Origin: Pontederia crassipes
Lineage: Eukaryota > Streptophyta > Magnoliopsida > Commelinales > Pontederiaceae
Length of the DNA: 64,000 nt
Assembly: GCA_030549335.1 (NCBI GenBank)
Contig: CM060195.1
Coordinates: forward strand, 46,878,991 to 46,942,990
Reading direction: 5' to 3'
Positions within the stretch are counted from its first letter, which is position 1, and each line of letters starts with the position of its first letter. Made by a program: the position numbers and the translations under genes. Below are positions 1 through 9,938 of the stretch, in pieces. The notes beneath the pieces were generated by a model. The model was not told where the DNA came from and ran no database searches. It worked only from the letters and a program-made list of their open reading frames with translations.

Positions 1-741
1 ACAATCCTTCTTTCAGTGACCCGATTCTTTGCAGTAATTATAGATGTCCTTCGGATTGATGTTCTTCTTCAACTTACCCTTCTTAGGATTTGTCTTCTCA
101 GCGGTTGTTACCAACCCTGCGGCCTGAGTCTCCACAGCCTTTCCAGATGTCCTATGACGAAGTTCACGAGTATGTAGACTCGATCTTACTTCTTCCAGAG
201 TAATTGTGTCTCTTCCGATGATAGCACATTGTACAAAATTTTCGTACGACAGAGGAAGAGACTCCAACAGAAGTAGGACTGCATCTTCATCTTCAATCTT
301 CACATCTATATTTCATAATTCCATCAATAGAGTATTCATCTGATCAAGATGATCTTTCAGAGGAGTACCTTCTTGCATGTGGAGGGCGAACAAACGTTGC
401 TTCAACATCAACTTGTTGGTCAGAGACTTGGTCATGTAGAGACTCTCAAGTTTCGACCACAGATCGGCCGTCGTATCTTGATCAACGACTTCGATAATCG
501 CCTCATCTGCCAGACACAACAAGATCATGGAGTGCGTATTCTCTTCCTGTGCCGCCAAACTTGCGAAGTCGGACTCCTTTTCTTTGCCCTTCGAGTCTCC
601 CTCCTTTGGTTTGTTCTTTGACATGTTCGCGAGCGGCGCCTAGATTCCTTGTTGTTTCAGAAGTGCCCGCATCTTGATCTGTCAAAGACTGAAACTGTTT
701 CGTCCTGTAAATTTCTCGATGTTGACGTTGTGCGATGCCAT
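1..741 (-). pseudogene. Ty1/copia gag, three in-frame stops, partial
   Basis: One continuous minus-strand frame runs from an ATG at 741 to the window edge. It has a copia gag N-terminus (a FTGRNSFSL-like start), the UBN2-type gag core (DLWSKLESLYMTKSL, LKDHLDQMNTLLMEL, LLESLPLSYENF) and the start of a CCHC zinc knuckle (YNYCKESGH) at the left edge. Gag would coat the element's RNA in virus-like particles. Three stops interrupt the frame, at 682-684, 640-642 and 313-315, with no frameshift between them. The first two sit where the family usually has Trp, so G-to-A changes explain them; the third is compatible with CGA to TGA. The copy is therefore dead. Family assignment is firm. Confidence 0.85.
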
Positions 742-776
742 CTCTATGCCTGACGAAAGATCGACGATGAAACCTC

Positions 777-788
777 GCTCTGATACCA
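777..788 (-). other. Primer-binding site of the copia element
   Basis: The reverse complement reads TGGTATCAGAGC, complementary to the 3' end of initiator tRNA-Met, the usual primer of plant copia elements. It lies between the LTR (right) and gag (left), which confirms the minus orientation. Confidence 0.85.
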
Positions 789-1440
789 GTTTATTAGGAT
801 TTCTACACGAGAGAAATTATGCACCGCGAGAAAACTCGAAAAATTTTAGAGACACAGAACTGTATTAGATGGAAGAAACATAAGAAGATTACAAGATCAT
901 ATGATCCAGGATTGTCCAGGATGGTCTTACAAGCCTTGATTACAAGTTCTTTTATAGGACCTTGGAGAAACAAGGACCTAATCCTATTAGGCATGCAAGC
1001 CATTTCTCTAGAAAACCTCATTGGACTAGAAGTAGAAATCTGACTTCCTGAAGACCCTTGAAGATCTCGGCCAACTTGAATTTCTCCCTGAAATCAAATT
1101 GGCCGGACGCCCACCTGGCGCCCGCCACGCCCGAGCGCGCCCTGGCTGTCCAGTCCGAGTCCCACTCGGGCTGGGACTCCTCCAGACGTCCCTGCTGTTT
1201 TCAAGTCTTCCTTCACGTCCAGACTCTATCTTCAAGTGCTCTTCAGTCCAGAAGGGAGCTCGGCCCTTCAAGAATCCGCCATGTTCTTCTCGACATCGGA
1301 AATCGGTCGACTCATATTCCTACTAGGAGTAGGAATCCTTCCGACCCTGCACTTCTCGTTCAAGCATCTCTCGAAGTCTCTCTATTACTTCTTTGGATCC
1401 AAATAGATTTTCAGTTAAAGTAGGATTCAAGGCATTATTT
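789..1440 (-). repeat. 5' LTR of the copia element (outer boundary approximate)
   Basis: This block next to the PBS is more GC-rich than the DNA beyond it (notably 1080-1300) and holds only short ORFs that I do not call. The partner LTR is outside the window, so neither LTR identity nor the exact TG...CA ends can be tested. Confidence 0.6.
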
Positions 1441-4389
1441 AACAGATGACATATACGTCTAAATCGGAAAATAAAAAGTTTTAATTACATTTATTGTCTT
1501 CTCAATAACGAGTAATTGCAGTGTAGAATGCTTGATGTCACGAACTTTTCCTTACCCTTCTACGCGGTTTTGACTTCATAATATTATATGGAAAAAAGAA
1601 GTTCTAGGCTTCGAGACTGGTTGACTGTTTGGTTTAAAAGCACATTCTGACTGGAAGTTGTGTCCATTCTGGAATGGGAAGTTTGCCAATAGATGTATAT
1701 AATATAGTTGTTCAGTTCTTTCTTTTTTTTTTCCTTCTTTCAATAAGGTTGTTCAGTTCTTTGAATGGACGTAGAAATCAAACTACAAAAGTGCACATCA
1801 GAATTCTAGGACAGTGAAGGGTGCAACTAATTGATATGTTAACGTCTAGTTTTCCAATTTGAAAGCCACGTACAGTTGGCTGGCGATGCCATCTAACATA
1901 TTAATTAATTGTATTGCCCATTACTTTAATTTAAATTGAAAGTGTTAATTGATACTACATATATAGGAGAAAAATGCATGTGCAAATTCAGTACTTGCAC
2001 GTATAATTCAATTTTGAATTAAAATTTGATAATGAATCTTAATATGGAAAGTTAAAATAATTTTACTTATTTGATGAGATGATGGCATTATCAAATAGTT
2101 TAAATGATCATTTACTCTTAAATATTTATCCATTTATGAATCTACACATATAATCCTTTTTTTAATTTACACCTTGGTATATCCTTAAATATAAAGTGTT
2201 AATTAGGACTGTGAGGTCCTGAATTGAAAGGCAATATTTTCTTTCGGTTGTCTAGTTAAAAGGTGATGAGCCGAACTAAACGACAATTGTCATGATGTAT
2301 CCTCGAAGACGCAGTCGCAGGGATGAAAACATCTAACTTATTAACTATCTCTACTTAACTTATTTAGTTAGAGGATTTAAATTATACGAGTGTTGGTTAA
2401 GTCGACGAAATTCGACATTAAAATTTGGGATATCTTAAAATTTGGGATTATAAAAAGTTATCATCAGAACATTTTTTATATTCCAAGAAAATCATATTAA
2501 TTATTCAACAGAGATCATGGATTTGCTTTCTCTTTTCATAATCATTTATGAAAAAAAAAATTATGATAACATTAAGTTTTAACATTTTTATGGATCCGTC
2601 ACGTTATTTGACGAATTGTATAAGCACTTTTCAATTATTTTCATTATCCTATATGGCTTATTGGCTATTTCTTCGTGTGAACAATTTATTCGAGCCATTT
2701 GGTAAATAGCTCGAGTTAATCAATTCATTTATTTTTAGACTACGCTACGTATACGCATTTGTAGGTTTATCCAAAGTCCTGACTTAACCAGTTGAACCCG
2801 TAATTCCTCCGTGTGAAAACGTTTATTTTCAATGTGGTGGAATATATTAGACATATGGGCTCCATTTTTAATGAAAAGCTAGTTTTTTAGGGTTTATTTG
2901 ATTTTGAAATTAAGACTTAGAAAAGTTATGCCTACTTGCTGAGAACTCTATTATTCAGAAGATTAAACAGTAACAGAAGTTTCTACTCAATTATGCATTT
3001 CAACGTTTTTAGATAATTGCACCACAACCAACTCTTCAACTTAGAATATGGCTCGTTGCTTTGTTGAATAGTAGTTGACACTGCGAGGAGTCCTCAATGG
3101 TGAGAATTTTAACCACTTTCCCTCTTGGTCAAGGAATGGGTACTTATGTTCATCACTGTTTTGTCCTTACTATGTTTTTCATTTCACAAAATTAATTCAA
3201 TCCAAAAAAATTAGTATTTCCTTTAAGGTTCGAAACTTCAAGCAATCACGGATTAATTTTGGTACATTAATTTCTTTTAGAAAGATTATTGCATAAGGTC
3301 GAATCTTGGACATAATTAAAGAGTTGTAGAAGTTGAAACTTTTACCCTAATTGATACCAAACTTGTTTTCTCTATTAATGTGGTAATGTGGGGTCTATGG
3401 ATGTAGCCAAGTAGTACTTCTCTACCTCTCAACTTGAGATGTGATCAGACTTCTATGATCAATACGGAATAAGGATGATTTAATTATATAATTAGTTAAG
3501 GGGGATTTCATCGAATTAAAGTCTTAACTTGTTAATAGTAGTTCGGCTTAATTCACGTATGCAATGAACGTCTTATTTTAATCGAAAAATCGCCAAGTCC
3601 CAAGCAATTCCTGCCTCAAACATATTATTATTAGTATTAGCATTATGTTAATTTTATGTTGAAATTATGCGACATTTTGAATAAAATTGTGCAGACCAAT
3701 CGCTCTAGGCCAATTAAAAAATATATATTGCGTATGTGGCAGTCTGCCACTGAGAACACGACACGTGTACTCCGAGTGGCCAAATTAGGGAATTCTGTCC
3801 ACAAAAGTACAAAACTATTGCTCGTTTTCTCAATCCACGTTGCGTATTTTGCCAATGTGGCTGTTCCACGTCAACAAAAGGTTAACATATATACGAAAGA
3901 ACAGAATGCAACCAATAGAGGTTGGACTCAACATCCGTCTTAGTCTTAAGTCAGGTATGCCATTGGAGATAGGGTAGTTAAGTTTGGAATCATATTGCTC
4001 TACTCTATTCAAGTATTCCTTTTATTAGTGAGGTGTCAATAAAAAAATGAATACATGCATGCAATACATTTCTCTATTTATTTAAACATATGTATAAAAT
4101 TATTAACAATATATGGTTGTCTGTGAATTAAACATGAATCCTATGCCTTTTACAAATGTTGCAATTTCTCCTTATATATGAAGAAAAAATGCACAACTTG
4201 TTAATATCTGTTGCATGCGAAAATGTTTGAGAAACCAGCCCAACCTCTCGTTGTTGAATATTTCATTTGACCTATGTTTAATTAGTGATTTGCTACGAGC
4301 TAAACCTTTTAAAATCTGATACTATGACGAGAATTTATTTGGCTTCTAGGTTTTGCATCACGAAATTCAAATTATGATGTGTGTCAAAA
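1441..4389. other. AT-rich intergenic DNA, no gene seen
   Basis: Only short, unconvincing ORFs. Around 3740-3870 the base composition is more balanced and contains CACGTG-type cores (for example ACACGTGTAC near 3761), which could be regulatory or TE remnant. Nothing here can be assigned. Confidence 0.5.
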
Positions 4390-4797
4390 ATACCACGGCA
4401 TCATCGATATCAAGCCATGAAACTGCAGCTAGCGATCAAGATGGAAACCATGCAGAGGTAGCAAAAATTACATGCATTCATCATATAATATAACACATCT
4501 GGTTCAACACTCACCTGAGTCACAGCATGAGCCTCTATTCTCGCGACCATGGTGCATGAGATATTGAGATATCAGAAACTTGATGATGAGCCTGCAGAAG
4601 CCCTACGGAGGGGGAAAACAAGGAATGAAGCACTGCGTTCGCTTGAACTGAAGGGGAAGAAAAGGAGGCCTGATATTTCACGTCCGGCTGCTGATGGACC
4701 ATGCAGGTTGCCTTTGTCTGAGTTAGAGGTGGTGGAAAGGGGTTGGAGGTTGCACTTTGTGCAGGTCATAAATATATATATGAGTGCATGCCTTTGA
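4390..4797 (+). other. Orphan coding-like stretch, possible gene relic
   Basis: Positions about 4384-4458 read as an open, codon-balanced peptide rich in Ser, Ala and acidic residues. It ends near a possible donor (GAG|GTAGCA at about 4456). After a short AT-rich gap, an 82-codon ORF (4549-4797) encodes a basic, hydrophilic peptide with the segment LRRGKTRNEALRSLELKGKK. Composition is unlike the surrounding AT-rich DNA. I recognise no domain. It may be two exons of a degraded or captured gene, or chance. Confidence 0.25.
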
Positions 4798-6291
4798 GTT
4801 TTTTTACAGCAACGAATGACTGGTAGCTATTGCAGCTTATTTCCGGGCACTTGGCCTTTTGAAAAACGGAGCTCAAGAAATAGCCCCCAACCAAACATTC
4901 TAAACCATGTTTCCCTGCTGTGGAACAACCTTTCACGCATGGTGATCTATAGGTCAAATACATTGTGGTGCGATGGATCATATATATATCGAGTTCATAG
5001 CGAGTACAGAACTATTCGTGTAGTGCATGGAGACCGAGTAATTTAATGCATGTGTTGTTTATTGGAGTTGATGCAGGTCCACGTCACTTAATTTACTGAT
5101 AGATCAATATGTTCTCTCCGTACCGTTTCTTTTTCTAGATTTTATGCATACAAAATAATGTGCATATTGTGTAATTGCATTGGTACACAAACTTAGTTTA
5201 ATTATAAACCAGTATATATGGGATTTAATTCTCACCAAGAATTCCTCATGCTCCTATATTTATAATTTCTTTTCATATCTTAAGTAATTATACTTTCATT
5301 TGATTGAGCCCATAAAAGAACAAATAATAAGATGATTTGTATTTAAACTACTTAATTTGTAGTTATTAATGTGCAACCTTCCTGTTTGAGAAAGTAAATT
5401 TTCAAAAGAGTCAGCCAACTATATATTCGTTCCCTGATCACTAAAATTTGATTTGTAAATCATCAGTTAACCAACTTTCATAACCTTACTTATCATCATA
5501 ATCAAGGTGCAAGAATTTTCTGTTAACGTCTGTCATTCACATCTACAGTGGCGGAGCCAGAACTTTTCTACAGTGGGTTCATATTTTAATTAAATCATCT
5601 AATATAAATGATTGTGTCAGTCCAATTTACGAAAGATTTCTGATACCCATGGCTATTAATGTCCGACTAATTCGGAGCAAAAAAATATGAAGCAGTAATT
5701 GTTATATTCGCTGACCAATATTATGTCTCCGAGACTAGAACCCAGAGCTATTAGCACTCGTCAACGGTTTGAGACTCAACTCTTCTATCAATTGAATGTT
5801 CGTTAACATAATGATTTATTTGAATGATTAAAATTAATTCTACGATAATTTTAAAAATATTCAAAATTTAGTAATTGACAAATTAATATATGATTAAAAG
5901 AATAATTAAATATATGTGTAATATTTTCAAATTAAATAGATAAAAATGGTAAATAGAAAGAAATATATTTTTATCATGTATTTAAAATAATTGATTATGA
6001 ATCAAAAAACATTTAATTGTGATTGTAAATATAAGAGAAGATAAAGAAAAAGAATTAATAATTTTATGCATAGAAGACATTTTCTAAAGTTAATGAAAAA
6101 AACGTGACAAGATTCAATCTTGGGTGCCTGCATATATGTTATAAGCACTTACCAACTCTGCTAGGTTGTGATAGTGAATTATAATTCACTAAATTGTATT
6201 TATTCAGTGCTTGCACGTGCAGGCAAGTGAACCCACCTGCCTCCACCTTTGCACATCAACATCTCTTTTCAGCTTAAAAGTTGATAAAAAA
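4798..6291. other. AT-rich intergenic DNA; possible unclassified transposon end
   Basis: No gene is visible. At 5547-5565 the motif CAGTGGCGGAGCCAGAA occurs, a string I associate with ends of non-autonomous DNA transposons in other plants. A loosely related reversed GC-rich patch lies at about 6222-6248. I could not establish target duplications, so the element is only suspected. Confidence 0.3.
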
Positions 6292-6809
6292 AGAGGGAAA
6301 TGCGCATGTAGAGCGGCCGCTCTACACCTTGATGTAGAGCGGTTGCTCTACCGTCCAATTGTCAAGGGAGGGCTTAGATTTCTGCACGATAGTGAAAAAA
6401 TAGGCAAGAAATCGCGACCGTACAAATGTTGATGGAGGGCTCAGATTGAATGGGAAAAGATGCCAATCAAAATGCCCTAAGAATACGTGACTGAGATTTC
6501 CTTCTCTCTGTGTTGCTGCTCCCTCATCTGATTTCCTTCTCTCTTTGTTGCTGCTCACTCATCTGATTTCCTTCTCCTCCTCCGATGACTGACGGCGTTG
6601 CTGCTCCCTCATCCGGTATAGTGCGCTTCGTCATTTCCTCCCCTAGCTCTCTGATATTTTTCCATTTTTTCTAGTTTTTTGCCCTACGATCTGTTCTGAT
6701 TTTTTTCCTTTTGGTGTTCTTCGTTTCATTTTCCCTTTGCTCTTGCTGTTGTACGTACTATCCCTCCGCTGTTGTTGCTGCTTCTGCTCTTTTTTGCTTG
6801 TTGATTTTT
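6292..6809 (+). repeat. 5' terminal inverted repeat of the MULE
   Basis: It matches the reverse complement of 18464-18951 closely along its length. It has an extra copy of a short palindromic segment (TAGAGCGGCCGCTCTA at about 6309-6324), about 27 bp more than the other end. An ATG at 6585 starts a short frame (MTDGVAAPSSG) followed by a potential donor GGTATA. The same arrangement exists in the other TIR, so it may be a 5' exon driven from the TIR. Confidence 0.85.
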
Positions 6810-7361
6810 CTTCCGCATGGTCTCTGCCTCACCATTGCTTCTTGCTTATGTTGCCTTGTCATTGATACTTGTTGCATCTGCTGCCAACATTCCTTTGCTG
6901 CCTTGCCACTGCTACTTGTTTTAGATTGGCCTTCTTCATTGCTGGCCTGATGGATTATGTCTTTTCATATCAATAAGGGACTATGTGTGAGACAATGTGG
7001 ATGAGTTCATAGTGCCGATTCCACATGTTAAGCAAATGAAGGTGAGAAAATTTGAGCTTCGTGACTTTTTGCTTTATTAGTTACTAAAAGAATGTATTAA
7101 ACCTTTTCTTATAATCAACTGTCAAGTGCTGGAGGACGATTGATAATTGTCTCAAATGGAAAATGGGATGCACTGTCATCTAAGACTACTGCCAAGGTCT
7201 ACCGAAGATCCACTCTCAGGCATGTTGAATTATTGCCTCCTACATCACTTGCTGTGCCTTCTCTTATTCAATTATGTTTTGCAATTTTCCTATGGTTTCC
7301 TAAGTGCTTCATTCTCTTATTTAGTCAATTGATATTTGCAAAGTCAATCTCGCAATTGTGA
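6810..7361 (+). other. Possible 5' leader/intron region of the MULE transposase
   Basis: T-rich DNA between the TIR and the first coding exon. No domain is visible. It may contain leader exons and introns. Confidence 0.35.
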
Positions 7362-8540
7362 ATGGATATGGACATTTCAGAATTTGAAAATCAGTATGTC
7401 CATACTTTGGAATACACACAAGAAATATATTGCATTGAAGACCTAGAAGTCCCACAAGAAAGGTTTGATCTGGCATGTTATTAACTATGATACTTTCTAA
7501 TTTTTTCATTCTTATTAATCATTTTATAGCTTACAATTTATTGAAACAGTTCAAGAAATGAGATTGAATGTGAAGATGAGAATGACAAAACAGTTACAAA
7601 GCCTTTTATTGGAATGCCATATGACTCAGAAGAACATGCATACAAGTACTACAATACTTATGCAAAATTCGTCGAATTCTCTATGCGAAAGTCATATAGT
7701 TTTAAATCTAGAAAGACAAATGACATTATTGGAAGAAAATTTATTTTTTCTAAAGAGGGGCACAAGGACCTTACAAAGAAAAGAGATTTAGGAAAAATTA
7801 TCAAGCGTAGAAGAGATGATAGGTTTGATTGTCAAGCTTATTGGAGTAAGAGATGATGATAAGTGGGAGGTAAAAGCCTTTAATGAAGAACACACATATT
7901 TTAGCTTCTCCATCTAAGACATCAAGAATGAGGTCTCACTCCAAATTATCAACTAATTCCAAGCAAGTTATGTCGGAACTACATAACTGTGGCTTTGGCC
8001 CATCAAGTATTGCCAAAGTTCTCAAATATTCTAGTGAGACAACAATAACCGCACAAACTTTTGTCGACCATCTGAGAATAAGAAAAGTTGATAATATTGG
8101 TAAAGAAGTTATGCATGTGATTATGCATTTTCAGCAAAGGCGAAGTAACGATCCAGGTTTCTTTTTTCGCTTTGAGGTAGATCTTATAGATAAAATCACA
8201 AGGAGTGTATTTTGGGCAGATGGTAGATCTAGAGAAAGCTATATGACTTTTGGAGACTTCATTTCTTTTGATACAACATATAGAACAAACAAATTTTGCA
8301 TGTCATTCGCCCCATTCACAGGAGTGAATCATCATATGCAATCTACTTTATTTGGTTGCACTTTACTTGCAGATGAAACAAAGGAGACCTTTATTTGGCT
8401 ATTCCGCACTTGGTATGCTTGGAAAATATCCGACAATGATTGTTACTGATCAAGATGTGGCAATGGGCAATGCTATACAAAAAGTTTTTCCGAATACACG
8501 ACACATATATTGTATTTGACATATTCAAAGAAATGTTATT
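7362..8540 (+). pseudogene. FAR1-type MULE transposase, N-terminal part, interrupted
   Basis: Exon 7362-7462 starts with ATG and joins in frame, across an AG|GTTTG donor and CAG acceptor, to an exon from 7550. That exon carries the FAR1 DNA-binding domain (YDSEEHAYKYYNTYAK ... RKFIFSKEG), though the usual Cys before SKEG is Phe. Two frame changes at about 7830-7890 lead into the conserved SPSKTSRMRSHSKLS stretch. The MULE transposase domain follows (FDTTYRTNKFCMSFAPFTGVNH, GCTLLADETKETFIWLF), with the first catalytic Asp in FDTTY. A frame change near 8413 leads to VTDQDVAMGNAI (second Asp), and a TGA at 8517 stands where the family has Trp. The frame resumes at 14838 after a retrotransposon. 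Related domesticated proteins are the FHY3/FAR1 transcription factors, but TIRs on both sides make this a transposase. Confidence 0.85.
8536..8540 (+). repeat. Target-site duplication TTATT, left copy
   Basis: TTATT lies directly before the retrotransposon insertion and again at 14838-14842. Removing the insertion and one copy restores an uninterrupted transposase reading frame (aat gtt att tgt aat cta aaa), so this is the integration footprint. Confidence 0.9.
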
Positions 8541-9002
8541 TGTAAGGACCCAAGGTGAAAGGACCAAAGGGTGAAGAAAGATAGTCCTACATGGATAAAA
8601 CACGGAGGTGGTCATGAGCTTATAAGTGACATCCCCTTTATCTATCAAGACGCATTTTAAATTCGTGCGAACCTTCGGTCCAAAGCGAACAGTATCTTGA
8701 CGGAGTTAAGAGGGTGTTACAAATGATATCAGAGCCGTCTCGCATGCTCACTTGAACCATGTGGAAATGAACCCGGCCCATGAGCCACTCAACGAGGAGG
8801 TTGAGTCCCTTAGGGGGGTGATTGTAAGGCCCCAAGGTGAAAGGATCAAAGGGTGAAAAAAGATAGTCCAACATGGACAAAACACGGAGTGATCATGAAC
8901 TTATAAGTGACAATCCCTTTACCTATCAAGACGCGTTTTAAATTCGTGCGGGCCTTCAGCCCAAAGCGAACAGTATCTTGACGGAGCTAAGGAGATGTTA
9001 CA
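8541..9002 (+). mobile_element. TRIM-like miniature LTR retrotransposon
   Basis: LTR1 is 8541-8721 and LTR2 is 8823-9002; both begin TGTAAGG and end TGTTACA. The 101-bp interior starts with a PBS-like TGATATCAGAGCC (8724), one base off the tRNA-Met type, and ends with the purine-rich CCCTTAGGGGGGTGAT. There is no coding capacity. Size and layout fit terminal-repeat retrotransposons in miniature. A third copy of this LTR lies at 9430-9610 because of the tandem duplication. Confidence 0.75.
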
Positions 9003-9938
9003 AACATTGTGGGATACTGCGAGAGATATTGCAGAAGAATACCCCGATGTTTTTCGGAAGATATTGCGGGATTACCACCAAGAAGAGAAGTTGAGTTCAA
9101 TATTGAACTACTTTATGGTACCGCACCCATCTCGAAGCCACCTTACCGAATGCTCCGACGGAGATGCATGAATTGAAGACCCAATTGCAAGAGCTTTTGG
9201 ATAAGGGGTTCATTAGGCCAAGCGTCTCACCATGGGATGCACCGGTACTTTTTATTAAGAAGAAGGATGACTCTTTAAGCTTGTGCATCGATTATCGAAT
9301 GCTCAACAAGGTGACGGTGAAGAACAAGTATGATATTAGAGCCGTCTCGCATGCTCACTTGAACCATGTGGGAACGAACCCGGCCCATGAGCCACTCAAC
9401 GAGGAGGTTGAGTCCCTTAGGGGGGTGATTGTAAGGCCCCAAGGTGAAAGGATCAAAGGGTGAAAAAAGATAGTCCAACATGGACAAAACACGGAGGTGA
9501 TCATGAGCTTATAAGTGACAACCCCTTTACCTATCAAGACGTGTTTTAAATTCGTGCGGGCCTTCAGCCCAAAGCGAACAGTATCTTGACGGAGCTAAGG
9601 AGATGTTACAAACATTGTGGGATACTGCGGGAGATATTGCAGAAGAATACCCCGATGTTTTTTGGAAGATATTGCGGGATTACCACCAAGAAGAGAAGTT
9701 GAGTTTAATATTGAACTACTTTATGGTACCGCGCCCATCTCGAAGCCACCTTACCGAATGCCCCGGCGGAGATGCATGAATTGAAGACCCAATTGCAAGA
9801 ACTTTTGGATAAGGGGTTCATTAGGCCAAGCGTCTCACCATGGGATGCACCGGTACTTTTTATTAAGAAGAAGGATGACTCTTTAAGCTTGTGCATCGAT
9901 TATCGAATGCTCAACAAGGTGACGGTGAAGAACAAGTA
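8724..9938 (+). repeat. Tandem duplication of 607/608 bp inside the insertion
   Basis: Unit 1 (8724-9330) and unit 2 (9331-9938) match nearly base for base. Each holds the TRIM interior from the PBS, a TRIM LTR and the first roughly 330 bp of gypsy pol up to NKVTVKNKY. The junction AAGTA|TGATATTAGAGCC puts the PBS directly behind the RT N-terminus. No longer homology is seen at the junction. Confidence 0.9.

Larger units (their letters stand above)
1..1440 (-). mobile_element. Ty1/copia LTR retrotransposon, 5' end (runs off window)
   Basis: Read on the minus strand, this is an LTR, a tRNA-Met type primer-binding site and the gag part of a copia polyprotein. It is cut by the left edge of the window just where the zinc knuckle begins. 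The order LTR, PBS, gag fixes the orientation. The outer LTR boundary is not sharp; I place it near 1420-1450, where the GC-rich LTR body gives way to AT-rich DNA. Protease, integrase and RT would lie to the left, outside the window. Confidence 0.85.

Noticed and set aside
9331..9610. A second independent TRIM insertion
   Set aside because: It is the duplicated half of the 607-bp tandem repeat; it lacks its own first LTR and target duplication.
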